64,000 nt of DNA from Lathyrus oleraceus (lineage: Eukaryota; Streptophyta; Magnoliopsida; Fabales; Fabaceae): positions 237,445,475-237,509,474 of the forward strand of contig NC_066579.1 of the NCBI RefSeq assembly GCF_024323335.1. Reading direction: 5' to 3'. Below the pieces are notes generated by a model, which saw only the letters and a list, made by a program, of their open reading frames with translations, had not been told where the DNA came from and did not search any database. Made by a program: the position numbers and the translations under genes. Shown one piece after another: positions 21,881 through 33,346 of this stretch. Each line of letters begins with the position of its first letter. The stretch's first letter is position 1.

Positions 21881-23731
21881 TCAGCCTCCTGTATACAACC
21901 CATATGGACTGCTCCTTACTTCAGCCAGTAGTGCCACTGTGTCAGGACGATCTGGAGATTCTGTCAAACACCGGATAAGCAGATTCCTTTTGTGAATAAC
22001 TCCATCCAACTCGTTGATGTGCTCTCTGTAGTAATTCCCATCATCTTCTCCGAATACCTCTTCATGTCTGGATTTCTTCAAACCTGCCAGCACTTTGAGT
22101 TCCTCAATCTGTCCTTGAGCTTTGTTGAACTGATCTATGATATAGCCATTGGTTGAACGGGCGCACAGCATCTCATGGTTCTTCTCCCTCAGCAAGATCT
22201 TCAACTTCTCCATCTGACCAGTCAATTGGACCACTGTCTCCTCCTCCTTTGCCTTCCGAGAAGCTAAAAATGTATCCCATTGCTCTTGCCAACCAGCTAA
22301 CTTACCATGAGCATCTGCTAACTGCTGTTTGACTTGCCTCAACTCAGAACTGGATGATCTCAAGGCTTCGTCTGTCTTCCTGAAGAAATCCACCTCCACA
22401 ACTAATTTCCTCTCTACTTCCCCTTGCAATCTGACGGCTTCCCTTTTCTGATATTCCACCTCATGGAATTGATGCATACAGTCTTGCAGGTTCACACTTA
22501 ACTCCGAGTTTTCAGATTGAAGCTCCTCCATGGCATTTTTGAATTTGTCATACTCTTCTCGGTTCACCATTGTTGACTGCTTAGGAGTAGGTGGATACAA
22601 AGGTTCCTCAATAGGAAATGGCAGACCAAACTCTTTGACTCTTCCTTGAAGCCAATCTTCATACTGAGGGTAAGTCCTGCAATCTCCTTTTCCAAGCACA
22701 ATCCTTCCTCTCTTGATCACCTTGAGCCAAGCCTCAGCTGCCTTACGGGATACAGTCAGATCAGATGAAGAATGGAAAAATAGAGATTCTTCCACATCCT
22801 TTTTCAAAGGCGGAGTTCTTAAAGCATATCCAAACTGTCTGACTGCCAGAGAAAGATTGTAGTTGATACCTCCTCTTCTTCCTACCAACGGTACATTCGG
22901 GAAGTTCCCACAGATGTGAATAATATCCTCCCCAAGCAAGCCCCGGTCTGACCACCAAGAAATATCTTTAGCTCTTATCCCCATCAATCTCTTCGACCAA
23001 CTCAACGAGTCCTTGACATCAACGAACGCTCCTGACTTGGGCAGGTGGGAACTGAACCACTTATAAAACAAAGGCGCACAACAATTCACCAATCCTCCCC
23101 TTCTATTCTCATTCCTGTGATGCACTGAATGAAAGAAATCTCCCAACAAGGTCGACACTGGATTTCCCAACACGAAGAGGCGTATGGCATCTACGTCCAC
23201 AAATTTCGCCATACTAGGAAACAAGACGATCCCATACACACAAAGAGCCAACACAGCATTGAAACCCCTCTGGTCACCATCTTCAAGCTTCTTCTTTGCT
23301 TCTCCCAGTAAGAAACTCAGATGAAAACCATTAACTTCTCCCTTCTGACACATATTAGCCTTCAAGACTGATTCCCCCAAATATGTGGTTGAAGCAACCA
23401 TGCTGAGATCGGGCAGAAACTCGGAACTGTAGAATAGCAACTGCGGCTTGATAGGAATTCTGAGAAAACTAGCAACCACCTCCAAAGTAGGGACCAGAAT
23501 GTAATCCGAGAATGTGAAACACCTCAATGGAGGATCATAGAACTGCAACAATGTAAAGAGAGCATCGTGTTGATCTTTGGAAAGAACCGTGACGAAACTT
23601 AGAATCAAACCGTAATCCTTTCAGAATCCTTCTAGAGAATCAGGATCCATTAACTTCATCAGTTGTTGAATAGGCTCCAAACAGACCACAGGAAACTTGT
23701 AGGCGACATGTCTCTTTCTGCCAATATCCAT
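21881..23731 (-). pseudogene. Ogre-A ORF1 (plant mobile domain-like plus coiled coil)
   Basis: Open 23608-21881 (575 codons). The same frame extends up to a methionine at 23731 (MDIGRKRHVAYK) through one TGA at 23621-23623, so this copy is probably truncated. The first 330 residues are globular (FYDPPLRCFTFSDY, LVPTLEV, FVLGNPVSTLLGD, GINYNLSLA) and resemble the plant-mobile-domain-like ORF1 known only from Ogre. Residues about 350-560 form a long Glu/Lys/Gln-rich coiled coil. Ogre-B carries a homologue at 54743-56105. Its role in the element's life cycle is not known. Confidence 0.85.
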
Positions 23732-24624
23732 CTTAAGAGAACTAGAGAAACCCCGACCAGAATCAAGAGGAAGATGTAAACCCCCCTAGAAATAGATAAA
23801 CATGTGTTAAATGATATGAATGCAAAATGATGTGATGCAATGATGTGACATGGGAATCAGGATTGCTATATCTGCTTGAACATCTGTCGGGTTGCACTGT
23901 CTGAAGAGAAACCCACTGAAGAATATAATACAAGATCAAAGCTCTGCTCCAGAAAACCGGGTTGGTTGGAGGTTAAGGTTTCCTGAATTTAGCCCGCCCC
24001 TCACTGGTAGGTTCTAAGAACAGAAGTTTGTCAACTTCGGCCCTTCGGTCGAGAATAATACGTTTACCACTGAAGGTTTGGCATTATTACGGGATAAAAG
24101 ACCTCCACTGACTCCCCTCAACAGGACATCCTAATAGCAAGTTCCCAGTCTCGGGGTCCTCGGATTGATCAGCGAGAATACGCCCACCAGAGCTAACATA
24201 ATCACGTCTCGGAGGAGAGGCCTCGACTGAGTTCTCGGGAAATGGTCACTAGAGTCGACGATTTCTAGAGGAACATCTGCCGTTATGGAACACCCATAGG
24301 ACAGAATATATCCAAAAGAAACCTCGTCTGGATGTGGATCTTCATGAACAACTTAACGTAGCAACACGCCACACAAGCCTCATGACTATCCACTCTAAAA
24401 CCTGTGTGTACACTCAAGCCTGGGTAATGAGCTTATCTCTCATAGAACACCCCATCCCAACAAACAAACAAACCAACAGCAGAGCCAACAGATACAACAA
24501 TGATATGTACACAATGCAATGAAGCAGGTAAATGCTGAAAAATAAATAACTGTACAAAAGAATGAACACCCAATAAACAAACAACCTACAAAAGCTAGGA
24601 GGGACTCGCTCATGGAAACCAGGG
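23732..24624 (-). other. Ogre-A untranslated leader
   Basis: 893 bp between primer site and ORF1. There is no coding signature. Confidence 0.7.
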
Positions 24625-24642
24625 TCCCCAGCAGAGTCGCCA
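24625..24642 (-). promoter_or_regulatory. Ogre-A primer-binding site (tRNA-Arg type)
   Basis: In element sense it reads TGGCGACTCTGCTGGGGA, two bases after the LTR end at 24645. This is the site typical of Ogre, assigned to tRNA-Arg in the literature. Confidence 0.92.
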
Positions 24643-24644
24643 GC

Positions 24645-27132
24645 TGTCGCAACCTGAAAAAGGAGATGCGAAAAAACAACCGGCGAAAAAGAAAAGACAG
24701 AAGAGTCGCCACCATGCGTTATTTATCCCAATGGAGGGAAAGGAAACGCTCGAAGTAAACCTGGAAAAGGGAAAGGAAAAGACAAGGTCTCGCAACCAAA
24801 TCTTGGGTTCGGGAGTCGATTATGTGAAGGGAAGGTATTAGCACCCCTACGCATCCGTAGTACTCTATGGGATCCACTTTTGTTGTTCTTGTCTAAAGGG
24901 TGTGGGTTTATCTAATGTACTATTTACTAAAAGATGGGTCAAAAGAAAATGACTCGCACGGAGGTCGCATCCACTACATACGTATCTCATCTGAATATGA
25001 GAATCAGAGTCTTCGTAGTTCGGCTACCTATGGGTTAAAGAGGAGTGTGCTCGCTAAGACATCGCATCTTATGCCTACGTATCTCATCTGGAATGAGAAT
25101 CAGAGCAAATCGTAGTTCGGCTAACTACGGGTTAAGGGTTGTGTTTTTTAGATGAACGGCGTTACTACGCAATCTACCGGATACTCGACCTTTGGAGACT
25201 TACTTGCCTGTAGTAGAAGGAGTTAACATGTTCTTAGGAGAAGAAAAATCAATGAGTTTGTTTGGGTTTTAGGAATGCTCATGCAAAAAAGGAAGTCCTA
25301 GACGAAGGAACAGTGCTACCTTAATTGACATGCAAACGAGAGACTATACGAAGCCTAGCAATCCTATGGGGAGACGATCACACCATACAAAACAAACATG
25401 CATAAAGTAAAATGCCACCAAGGGGGCTTAAACATACATGGGTAGGGCTTTAGTCAAGAGGGGTCATATCAACTCGACAAACAAGTCATGGAATAGGTAA
25501 TCAAATGGGCTCTTCACCACTGACATTGAACGTCAGCGTGAGCAGATCAAAAGGGTAATGAGGATAAGACCTCGTAGCTCTTAACCCTGGACAGGGTGAG
25601 CTCATGACAAAAAGTGGAGATTCAGAAAGGTGGAACCTCTCCACTGACTGACCGGACAAAAGATCTTGGGCTTTTGTTATGAAGCATCAGCACGTAGTGC
25701 GAGCATAAAGAACGACACACTGAATAATGGGGGATTGATTACTAATCCCTTTTATCCGTCAATTGCCTCTTCGTGGAGGTCTTTAGCACTGGTGCCTCCT
25801 TTTGGAGGTCTTTGGGCACAAAAGTAAACAAACAAAAGAAAACATTGCCTCCTATCGAGGTCTTTCAACTAAGAAAGCGGTAAAATGCGGGAAAGATAAA
25901 GGGATCAAGAGGTCTACCACACGGATAAAGATCCGAAGTAATAACAGCTAAAGGAATAAGAAACCCAGAGATCTCTCGAGCTGGCACCATCAAAGAAAGC
26001 AAGTCAATACAGGTAATCAGAATAAATCTCCAAATGGTATCCCACAAATAAAATGGAATGCCAAGCAAGCTATCCTTTCAGGAGTCATGTGAGCCTTCAC
26101 AAAAAACTCAACAAACACGTTAGAGTGAGAAGATGGGGTGCAATCAAGAGTTGCCCCAAATCAAAATGTAACCACATGAATCATGCCATTAAAATTCACA
26201 AAAAGAGCTCACAAAAAGCAACCAAGTGTAGCAGGCCTAAACCTCTTGTCAAACACATGCATCAAAAGGGTATCAAAATTCAAAGTCAGGGGGCAAGGAT
26301 CCACACATCAAGGCATGACATACATACTAAAACATGTGCCCACATGCAAAACCTAACGATACCCACTCTTCCAAATTCACCCATAATACCTCATACATTC
26401 AGAAGTTTCAGGTTGAAAGTATAAAGTAGTGGAAATAGGGCATACCTGATTGGGGAGGATCGATTGAAATTGAATTGCACCATTGGCTTTGCAGAACAAT
26501 CTTAGGGTTTATATGAGAGGGAATTGGTTCTTTGCAGATGAGTTCCCTTCAGTCTCTGGAGGTTGCTCTGAATTAGTTAGAATCTCTCTATGGTTTTTCC
26601 ACTGAATTTTTTTTAGAATTTATAACCTGATTTTCGTGGCTTTGTGGGCTCAAATGATAGAGGTCCAAGTCCAAGATTTTTCTGTTATATATTTTTTATT
26701 TATATATTTATTTATTTATTTATTTGTTTTTTTTTTCGTTTTTCGTTTTTTTTTTCAAAATGCGTGGGCTTCGCCTAGCGAGCATGACAGTTCAAGAAAT
26801 TCCTCTGAGCGTAGGTGATTCTGGTGGCTTTTCTTAGGACTCGCTAGGCGACCCATTCTGCTCGCCTAGCGAACATGACAACTCATGAACAAACTTTTGC
26901 TCCTTCAAGATTAACGTTTTGACTGATGAATAGACCCCATTTAAACATGTTGGAAGTATCTCAAGTCATTCCCTTGTGTTGATGATCACCCAGATAGGAC
27001 CCACAAAGTGTCTTGGATGATATTCAAGCTTCTTGGATCTAATTCCGATTGACATGATGAAATGCAATATGAAATGTTAAATGACCTAAAAATGAATGCA
27101 TGAATGAGGGGGGCAAATTTTGAGGTATTACA
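24645..27132 (-). repeat. Ogre-A 5' LTR
   Basis: 2488 bp, TGTCGCAACC to GTATTACA on the plus strand. It carries the stem-loop at 26840-26873, a T-rich microsatellite at about 26690-26757, and the U5 motif at 24702-24713. It matches 1-406 plus 11434-12028. Small open frames inside show no protein family. Confidence 0.92.
24702..24713 (-). promoter_or_regulatory. primer-site-like motif in Ogre-A U5
   Basis: In element sense GGTGGCGACTCT, which repeats the first ten bases of the primer site about 60 bp upstream of the true one. The same motif occurs in Ogre-B U5 (53741-53752) and in the inverted LTR (about 61281). Confidence 0.7.
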
Positions 27133-28175
27133 CTTGCAATTTGAAAATTCATCTGATACATCTTTGAAGACCTCTCTAAGATTCATCTGCAACATTGATC
27201 ATGGTGTACCTGTTATTTTGAACCTGTGACTTGTGGAATTCATCTGTTACGTGGGCTATTTTGAAGAAGATCATGAAGTGGATAAGCTTGGATGAGGCCA
27301 TCTTTATTTGATGCCTTGCTCTTCATGATAATATAATTGTGCATTTATGTGTTGTTTGATTCTAAAAGTCCAAGGGAATTCTGGGTTTCTATTGACATAC
27401 TTGTCTATTGGATTGCTACCCATTTGGTTAGATCTTTTCAACTCTTAACTTTTAATTTTTGTACATAGGATAGTATCTTCATCTTCTCCCCATTTCTTTA
27501 ATTTCAAAATATCTCCCTCCATTTTCAAAATCTTTTTTGTGTGAGCTATTTTTGTTCTAAACTTTGACCACTTTTAAAAAAGATAGAAACTTTGGCCTTA
27601 TGCCATTGCATTTTCAAACTTCTTTTCTTAAATCAAACTTGTAAATAAACTTAACTATATTTGACTTAAACTTTCAAAAAGCCAAAAAGAGCTAACTCAT
27701 TCAAACCATTTTAGACCTTTGTTCCTTTGAAACTTTAATTTTGTTAAAAATAAATGCATCCACTTTGAAATTTGTATCACGAACTACGAGGTTTTGATCC
27801 CTCATTTTTATGTTGGTACGTAGGCACAAGTTCGAAGGTCTTGTGAAACAAAAAATTATAATTAATGAATTCTTTTCTCACCCTCCCATTCTATTTGTTT
27901 GTAAACATCACTTTGTACAAAAAAACACATGCACACAAAAAGGGCCCCTAGGAATACCTAAGACACTTTGGGTGTTAACACCTTCCCTCTGTGTAACCAA
28001 CCCCCTTACCTGTGATCTCTGACTTTTATTAGTTTTTATTTGAAAACTTCTTACCTTTTGGGTTTTGTTCGTACTTTTTCCCTTTTCCCTAGAAAACAAT
28101 AAAAGCGCAGTGACGACTCTTGTTAATTGATCTCTAGCTTGTCAATAGCTTGATGATCATAGATTTCCCGCTACA
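27133..28175 (+). repeat. 3' part of an Ogre-family LTR (target of Ogre-A)
   Basis: Aligns with about 52760-53808 of the Ogre-B LTR: shared words include ATCTTTATTTGATGCCTTG, CTTTTCAACTCTTAACTTTT, GACACTTTGGGTG and AATAAAAGCGC. It ends CCCGCTACA at 28175 and abuts copia gag directly, so it is a solo or 3' LTR. Its left part is beyond the Ogre-A insertion and outside the window. Confidence 0.82.
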
Positions 28176-29503
28176 ATATGCAAAAGCGATTTTATCATCT
28201 AATCAATCGGTTAAATGCTCTTGATAGAACTACCCCTAATGATGTTGCTACTAACAAAATCTTACCATGTCTTAACAAGGAATGGAAACCAAAGGTCACC
28301 GCGATTAAGGAAGCCAATGATCTAAGGACATTGGACATGACAACATTGTTTGGTAAGCTTCAAGAGAATGAGCAAGAGCTCATGAACCTTGAGAAACATG
28401 AGAAGAGTCAAAAGAAGGAAAAGAAGGAGAAAGCTAAGTACACGGAAATGAAGTCTATCTCTTTAAAGGATTCAAGTTCTAAGTCATCCACCAATGATAT
28501 GTGTGAGAGTGAATCAAGTGATGATGATAAAGATTCGAATCAAGACATATGGCTGTTTGTAAGGAGGTATAACCGATACCTTAGAAAGAATGAAGTTCAA
28601 CATTCGGATAAAAATCTTGTCAACTAAAGAAGACAATCAAAATTCCCAAATCGAGAGGAAGGTAAGACAAGTAAGTCAAAAGGATCATGCTACAGTTACG
28701 AAAAGGTCAGTCACTATAAGCCGGATTGTTCCTTATTGAAGAAAGACAAAGGAAGAGACAAACTTCACAAGAAATCTAGCAAAGCTAGAAGAGCATACAT
28801 TGCATGGGAGATCGATAGTGAGTCCTCAAGCGATGGTAACTCAAGTGATGAAGAAGAAAATGTCAATCTTTGTCTTATGGCTCATCAAAAGAAGAAAAGG
28901 AATGTAAGTCATTCTAAATATGATCATGTTGATAAAATGTCTTATTTTGATTTGCAAAAATCCTTTAGTACTCTACACAATGAGGCCAAGGAATCTTTTA
29001 AACGCTTAGCCTCAAATAAGAAAATTTTCTATTATTTAGAAAATAAGGTTTCTGATTCCAAAAAAGAATTAGAAACTCTTAAGAAATCTATGATAGAGGC
29101 TACTAAAGACAAAACTGAAGATGATAAGGGATTTTGGTTTAGATGGTCTGGATGTGAAACTTGTCACACTTGGCAAAGAGAGGTTATAACTCTTCAAGCT
29201 AAATTAGACAAGGCTTTACAACCTAAAGTTACCTTTGCTATTGATCAATCATATTTTAGAAGTAACATGAATAATACTTATCAAAAGTACACTAATGTGG
29301 TAAAGGATCAGGTTAGCAAAAGCAACTCTCATCCAAACCTAAATTGTCTATATTGTTGCAAGAGGGGACATACTATTGCTAAATGCCGATTTAGGAGATT
29401 TTTGGTTCCTAAAGGCATTTTTCAATGGTTTCTCAAATGCAACCAAAGTTTCACTCACACACAAGGATCCAATGAAAATTGGGTACCTCCTTCCCTTGTT
29501 TAA
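28176..29503 (+). pseudogene. gag: copia gag fragment
   Basis: Homologous to the gag at 7754-9508 (NDVATNKILPCLNKEW, TTLFGKLQENEQEL). A TAA at 28625-28627 breaks it. In the knuckle CYSYEKVSHYKPDC the second Cys has become Tyr, so zinc binding would be lost. The C-terminal knuckle CLYCCKRGHTIAKC is intact. It ends with TAA at 29501-29503. Confidence 0.85.
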
Positions 29504-29510
29504 TTTGTAG

Positions 29511-31366
29511 GTGGAATGTCTTGAGAATACGGAGAGAATATGGTTTCTCGATAGTGGATGCTCAAGACATATGACGGGTGACATTTCCTTATTCTTTGAC
29601 TTTGTGGCTAAGAAGAAAGGATTTCTAACCTATGGTGATAATAACAAGGGAGATATACTCGGAAAAGGTAGTGTAGGTAATCCCTCATCTAGTACTATCT
29701 CAGACGTCCTTTTAGTTGAAGGCCTTAAACACAATCTCATTAACATTAGCCAATTATGTGACAAAGGATATAAAGTATCATTTTCAAAAGATTGTTGCAT
29801 GATTGAACATAATGATAAAAAGAATGATGTGCTTAAGGGATGGAGGGTAAATAATGCATACATGCTTGACTTGAATGAAGTATCTTTGACTAGCGCTAAA
29901 TGTCTCGTCTCCATGAGTGAAGACTCTTGGCTTTGGCATAGGCGATTAACGCATGTCAACTTTGACTTGCTAAATAAAATTATTGCAAAATATCTAGTTA
30001 TTAGTCTTCCCAAAATTAAATTTTCAAAAGATCACTTATGTGATGCATGACAAATGGGAAAGCAAACAAGGATCTCTTTTAAATTTAAAAACATTGTTTC
30101 CACAACGAGACCACTTGAACTTATCCATATGGACCTTTTTGGGCCATCTAGAATTAAAAGTATAGGTGGAAACTACTATGGTTTTGTTATAGTAGATTAC
30201 TACTCTAGATTTTATTGGACATTTTCTTAGCAAGTAAAAGTGACACTTTTTCAGCTTTTGAAAAGTTTTCCAAGATCTCTAAAAACAAATTGATCACTAG
30301 CATAGTTACTATCCGAAGTGATAAAAGAGGTGAATTTTAAAACTACCTCTTTGAAGAATTTTGTGAAACAAATGACATTGATCATAATTTTTCTGCTCCA
30401 GGAACTCCACGACAAAATGGAGTAGTGGAACATAAAAACTAAGTTTTAAAAGAGTTTGGAAGGACTATGATCAATGAAAATGGCCTTCCTAAATACTTTT
30501 GGGCCGATGCCATAAATACGACTTGTTATGTATTAAATAGGATACTCATTCATCCTATTCTAAACAAAATTCTTTATGAATTGCTAAAGGGAAGAAAGCC
30601 TAATGTTTCACATCTTCATGTCTTTGGATGTAAATGCTTTGTGTTAAATAATGGTAAAGAAAACCTTGGTAAATTTGACTCAAAAGTCGATGAAGGTATC
30701 TTTCTCGGATACTCTCAATCTAGTAAAGCATATAGGGTATACAACAAAAGGTTACTTATCATTGAAGAATCCATGCATGTTTCCTTTAATGAATCTTATC
30801 CGAAAATTGTTGGAGAAGGTATTATTGTTGATGGTGCAGGTGTTCCTTCAGAAAACATAATAAAAGATCAAGAAGAAAAGAGTTTTGAACCCCATCCGGA
30901 AAAAGCTGAGGAGGAGTCGGATCACATATTTGAAAAGAAAGAGGAGGATCATCCGATTAATAACAATGATCTTCCTTTGGAATGGAAATCTTCTAAGGAT
31001 CATCCCATTGGTAATATTCTAGGAGCTATGTCAAAGGGAGTTACCACACGGTCAAAGATAAGTAACTTTTGTTATCATTTCGCTTTCGTCTCTCAAATTG
31101 AGCCTAAAAACTCCGAAGACGCATTACATGATGGATATTGGTTTTTAGCAATGCAAGAGGAACTTAATCAGTTCAAGAGAAATGAGGTACGGGATCTTGT
31201 TCCCCATCCACGAGACCATCGAGTAATTGGTACTAAATGGGTGTTAAGCAACAAGTTAGACGAAAACAGAGTTATAACTCACAACAAGGCTCGCCTTATT
31301 GCTCAAGGGTATAACCAAGAGGAAGACATTAACTATGAGGAAACTTATGCTCCGGTCGCCCAACTT
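29511..31366 (+). pseudogene. pol: copia protease, integrase and start of RT
   Basis: Protease FLDSGCSRHMTGD, then the pre-integrase zinc region WLWHRRLTHVNF. A TGA replaces the Cys codon after HLCDA near 30047. The integrase core is broken by a frameshift near 30220 and stops near 30340 and 30440, with GTPRQNGVVEHKN marking the catalytic Glu region. The frame is open 30467-31396, with GTKWVLSNKLDEN and QGYNQEEDINYEETYAPVA of RT, and then runs into unrelated sequence at 31367. Two catalytic regions are damaged, so it is inactive. Confidence 0.87.
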
Positions 31367-32462
31367 CATGTCCTCTTCCACAAAAGTCACATTTAAGTGA
31401 TTGTACCTGGATCACATTAGCTTTATTTAAGAAGCCTTCAACTAGATGCTTATTTAACAATTCAATTTGAGCTAATAATGCAGTATGAGTATCAAGAGGT
31501 AACATACCTTTAGACATGCCACTAGTTTCAAGTTTAACCGACCTTTCACTTTTAGAACGGTACTCATTCATACACATCTTCTCAATAAGGTCTTTTACCC
31601 GTGGTTTGGTCATTTGTCTAATCGTTCCTCCCGCAGAAGCATCTAGCAATATATGTGTTTGACTCTTGAAGCCTTTGATGAATTTCTTCATTTGCTTCAT
31701 ATTTCTCATATTATAATTGGGGCATCTATGTAGTATTAACTTGAATCTCTCCCAAGAATCATACAGTGACTCCGTATCTTGTTGCTCGAAATTGACAATC
31801 TCAGCTCTCCTCTCACTAACCTGGCTGGTGATGAAAAATGTTTCCAAGAACTTATCCTCTGGGTCTTTCCATGTTTGAATTATTCCATTTTGAAGACATA
31901 GTAACCAATATTTTACGCTTCCAATGAGTGAGAAACCAAATAATCGTAACTTTACCTGGTCGTCAGTGACATCATCTGGTTTGCACATAGAATCAGTTTT
32001 GTAGAAGCGTGCAAGATGAGCCCATGGATCTCTAATAGCGTTCCATTCAAATGGATTATCTCTTAGACCTGAAAGTACAAAATTCTTAATATCAAAGTTA
32101 CCAGGGTCTGCAGGTACAAACCATCAAGAAACCTGTCTTTCATCAGTTTATTTACAGTAATCCCCTACAGTGAGGGGTGATCGTGCTGCCATGCTATCTT
32201 CCTCTTCAGAATCCAAAGAAAGTATTAGTGCGTCTACTTCTGGTTGGTCCCCTTCATCAAGACTCGCTTGCTACTTTTCTTAGAGCACGTGCATTTCTTT
32301 CAATTTTTGGATCAAATGGTAGTAATGATGATCCTGAACTACCATACACAAATAGAAAATACCTTAGTAGCACTATGATAAACAAGAAAATAAACAAAAT
32401 GCAATGAAAATTAAGAAAAATAAAATACGTTGCATAAAGCGTTGCCATGTTGCAATCAATAG
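31367..32462 (-). pseudogene. Athila-like gag fragment, left-arm copy
   Basis: Open from 31988, with the gag signature ESLYDSWERFKLILHRCPNYN and DASAGGTIRQMTKPRV. More gag N-terminal sequence lies up to about 32330 with stops. It ends at 31367 before the knuckle, fused to copia RT. The plus-strand copy is at 45114-46095. Confidence 0.82.
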
Positions 32463-32480
32463 TCCCCGACAAAGGCGCCA
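32463..32480 (-). promoter_or_regulatory. Athila-like primer-binding site, left arm
   Basis: Element sense TGGCGCCTTTGTCGGGGA, resembling the tRNA-Asp-type site of many plant gypsy elements. Confidence 0.75.
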
Positions 32481-32486
32481 AAAACA

Positions 32487-33346
32487 TGATAACTTCTCGG
32501 TAGGTGTACCAATAGTATCGCAGTAATAAAAGATATAATCTATACGGATTGTGTTGAAACAAGATAATAATTGTGTAATATAAAGGAAAAACGGTAAATT
32601 GGGGGTTCCGGTTGTAGAATGGAAAACAAATTACGTGTTTAAAACAGAAGTATTAAGACGATTGGGTTGTGTATTAGAATCATGTTATCCTCTCTTATTG
32701 ATGTATGATGCCTTGTATGAATGGTCTAATCCTCATAATCTCACGATGAACTAATAAAAGCGTTATAGTCGATCCCTCACGAAATAACTCACTAACCACT
32801 ACTCGAAGCTTTTTGTCCCTAGTCCGCCAGCATAAGAAGGGTTGGGCGATGTACATAATTTCAATTCCTAAGCCATTACTTGAGATCCCTTATCCCTATT
32901 CAACCAGCGTAAGTAGAACAATTTCCCTAGGTCCAACACATAGGCTAAGGGTTAGTAATCCTTATGTGTCTAATATAAGATTAATAGAGTATTTCAAATA
33001 AAAATCATTAAAATTAAGAAACAACTGAATAAGATTATAATTCAATCAATTCATACAAAGTCAAACCAACATATACCCTACAGAAAAAGGCCCAGAAAAG
33101 TGACCATTGCGCGCCTTAAACCCTGCATCATACGATGCAACTTTTAATACCTTATCGCGTGCACGATGTTGCACGATGGTGGATGAGATTATTTCTGAAG
33201 CTTCACTCTTTTTTTACTCAAATTTTCACTAAGTCCACAATTTGCTAACTTAGCGATTTTCCCTCATTCTTTGGTCATTCCTTCTTATATTTGCTCAATT
33301 TTTACTTGTTTTTCTTTGATTCTTCGACTAAATATATGCAATGACA
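32487..33346 (-). repeat. Athila-like 5' LTR, left-arm copy
   Basis: Bounded by the primer site and by the terminus TGTCATTGCATA (element sense) at 33346. Relative to the LTR at 48750-49807 it lacks about 200 bp. Confidence 0.78.

Larger units (their letters stand above)
1..27132 (-). mobile_element. Ogre-type Ty3/gypsy retrotransposon, Ogre-A (3' LTR truncated by window edge)
   Basis: This element reads on the minus strand. Its 5' LTR is 24645-27132, followed by a tRNA-Arg-like primer site, ORF1, gag-protease, RT, RNase H with a second archaeal-type RNase H, integrase, a repeat-rich 3' noncoding region, and a 3' LTR ending at 12028. The 3' LTR begins left of the window: position 1 aligns with 26191 in the right LTR. 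A sirevirus (407-11428) splits it. The extra ORF before gag, the TGGCGACTCTGCTGGGGA primer site and the two RNase H domains define the Ogre branch of the Tat lineage. Coding regions carry several stops and frameshifts, so this copy is probably not autonomous now. The two LTRs look very similar, which implies a fairly recent insertion. Confidence 0.92.
28176..31366 (+). mobile_element. decayed sirevirus-like copia element, fragment
   Basis: Plus-strand gag to early RT, lacking both LTRs. It begins inside gag where an Ogre LTR is inserted and ends inside RT at the edge of the inverted repeat. It is clearly related to the sirevirus at 407-11428 but older, with many stops and frameshifts. Confidence 0.88.
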
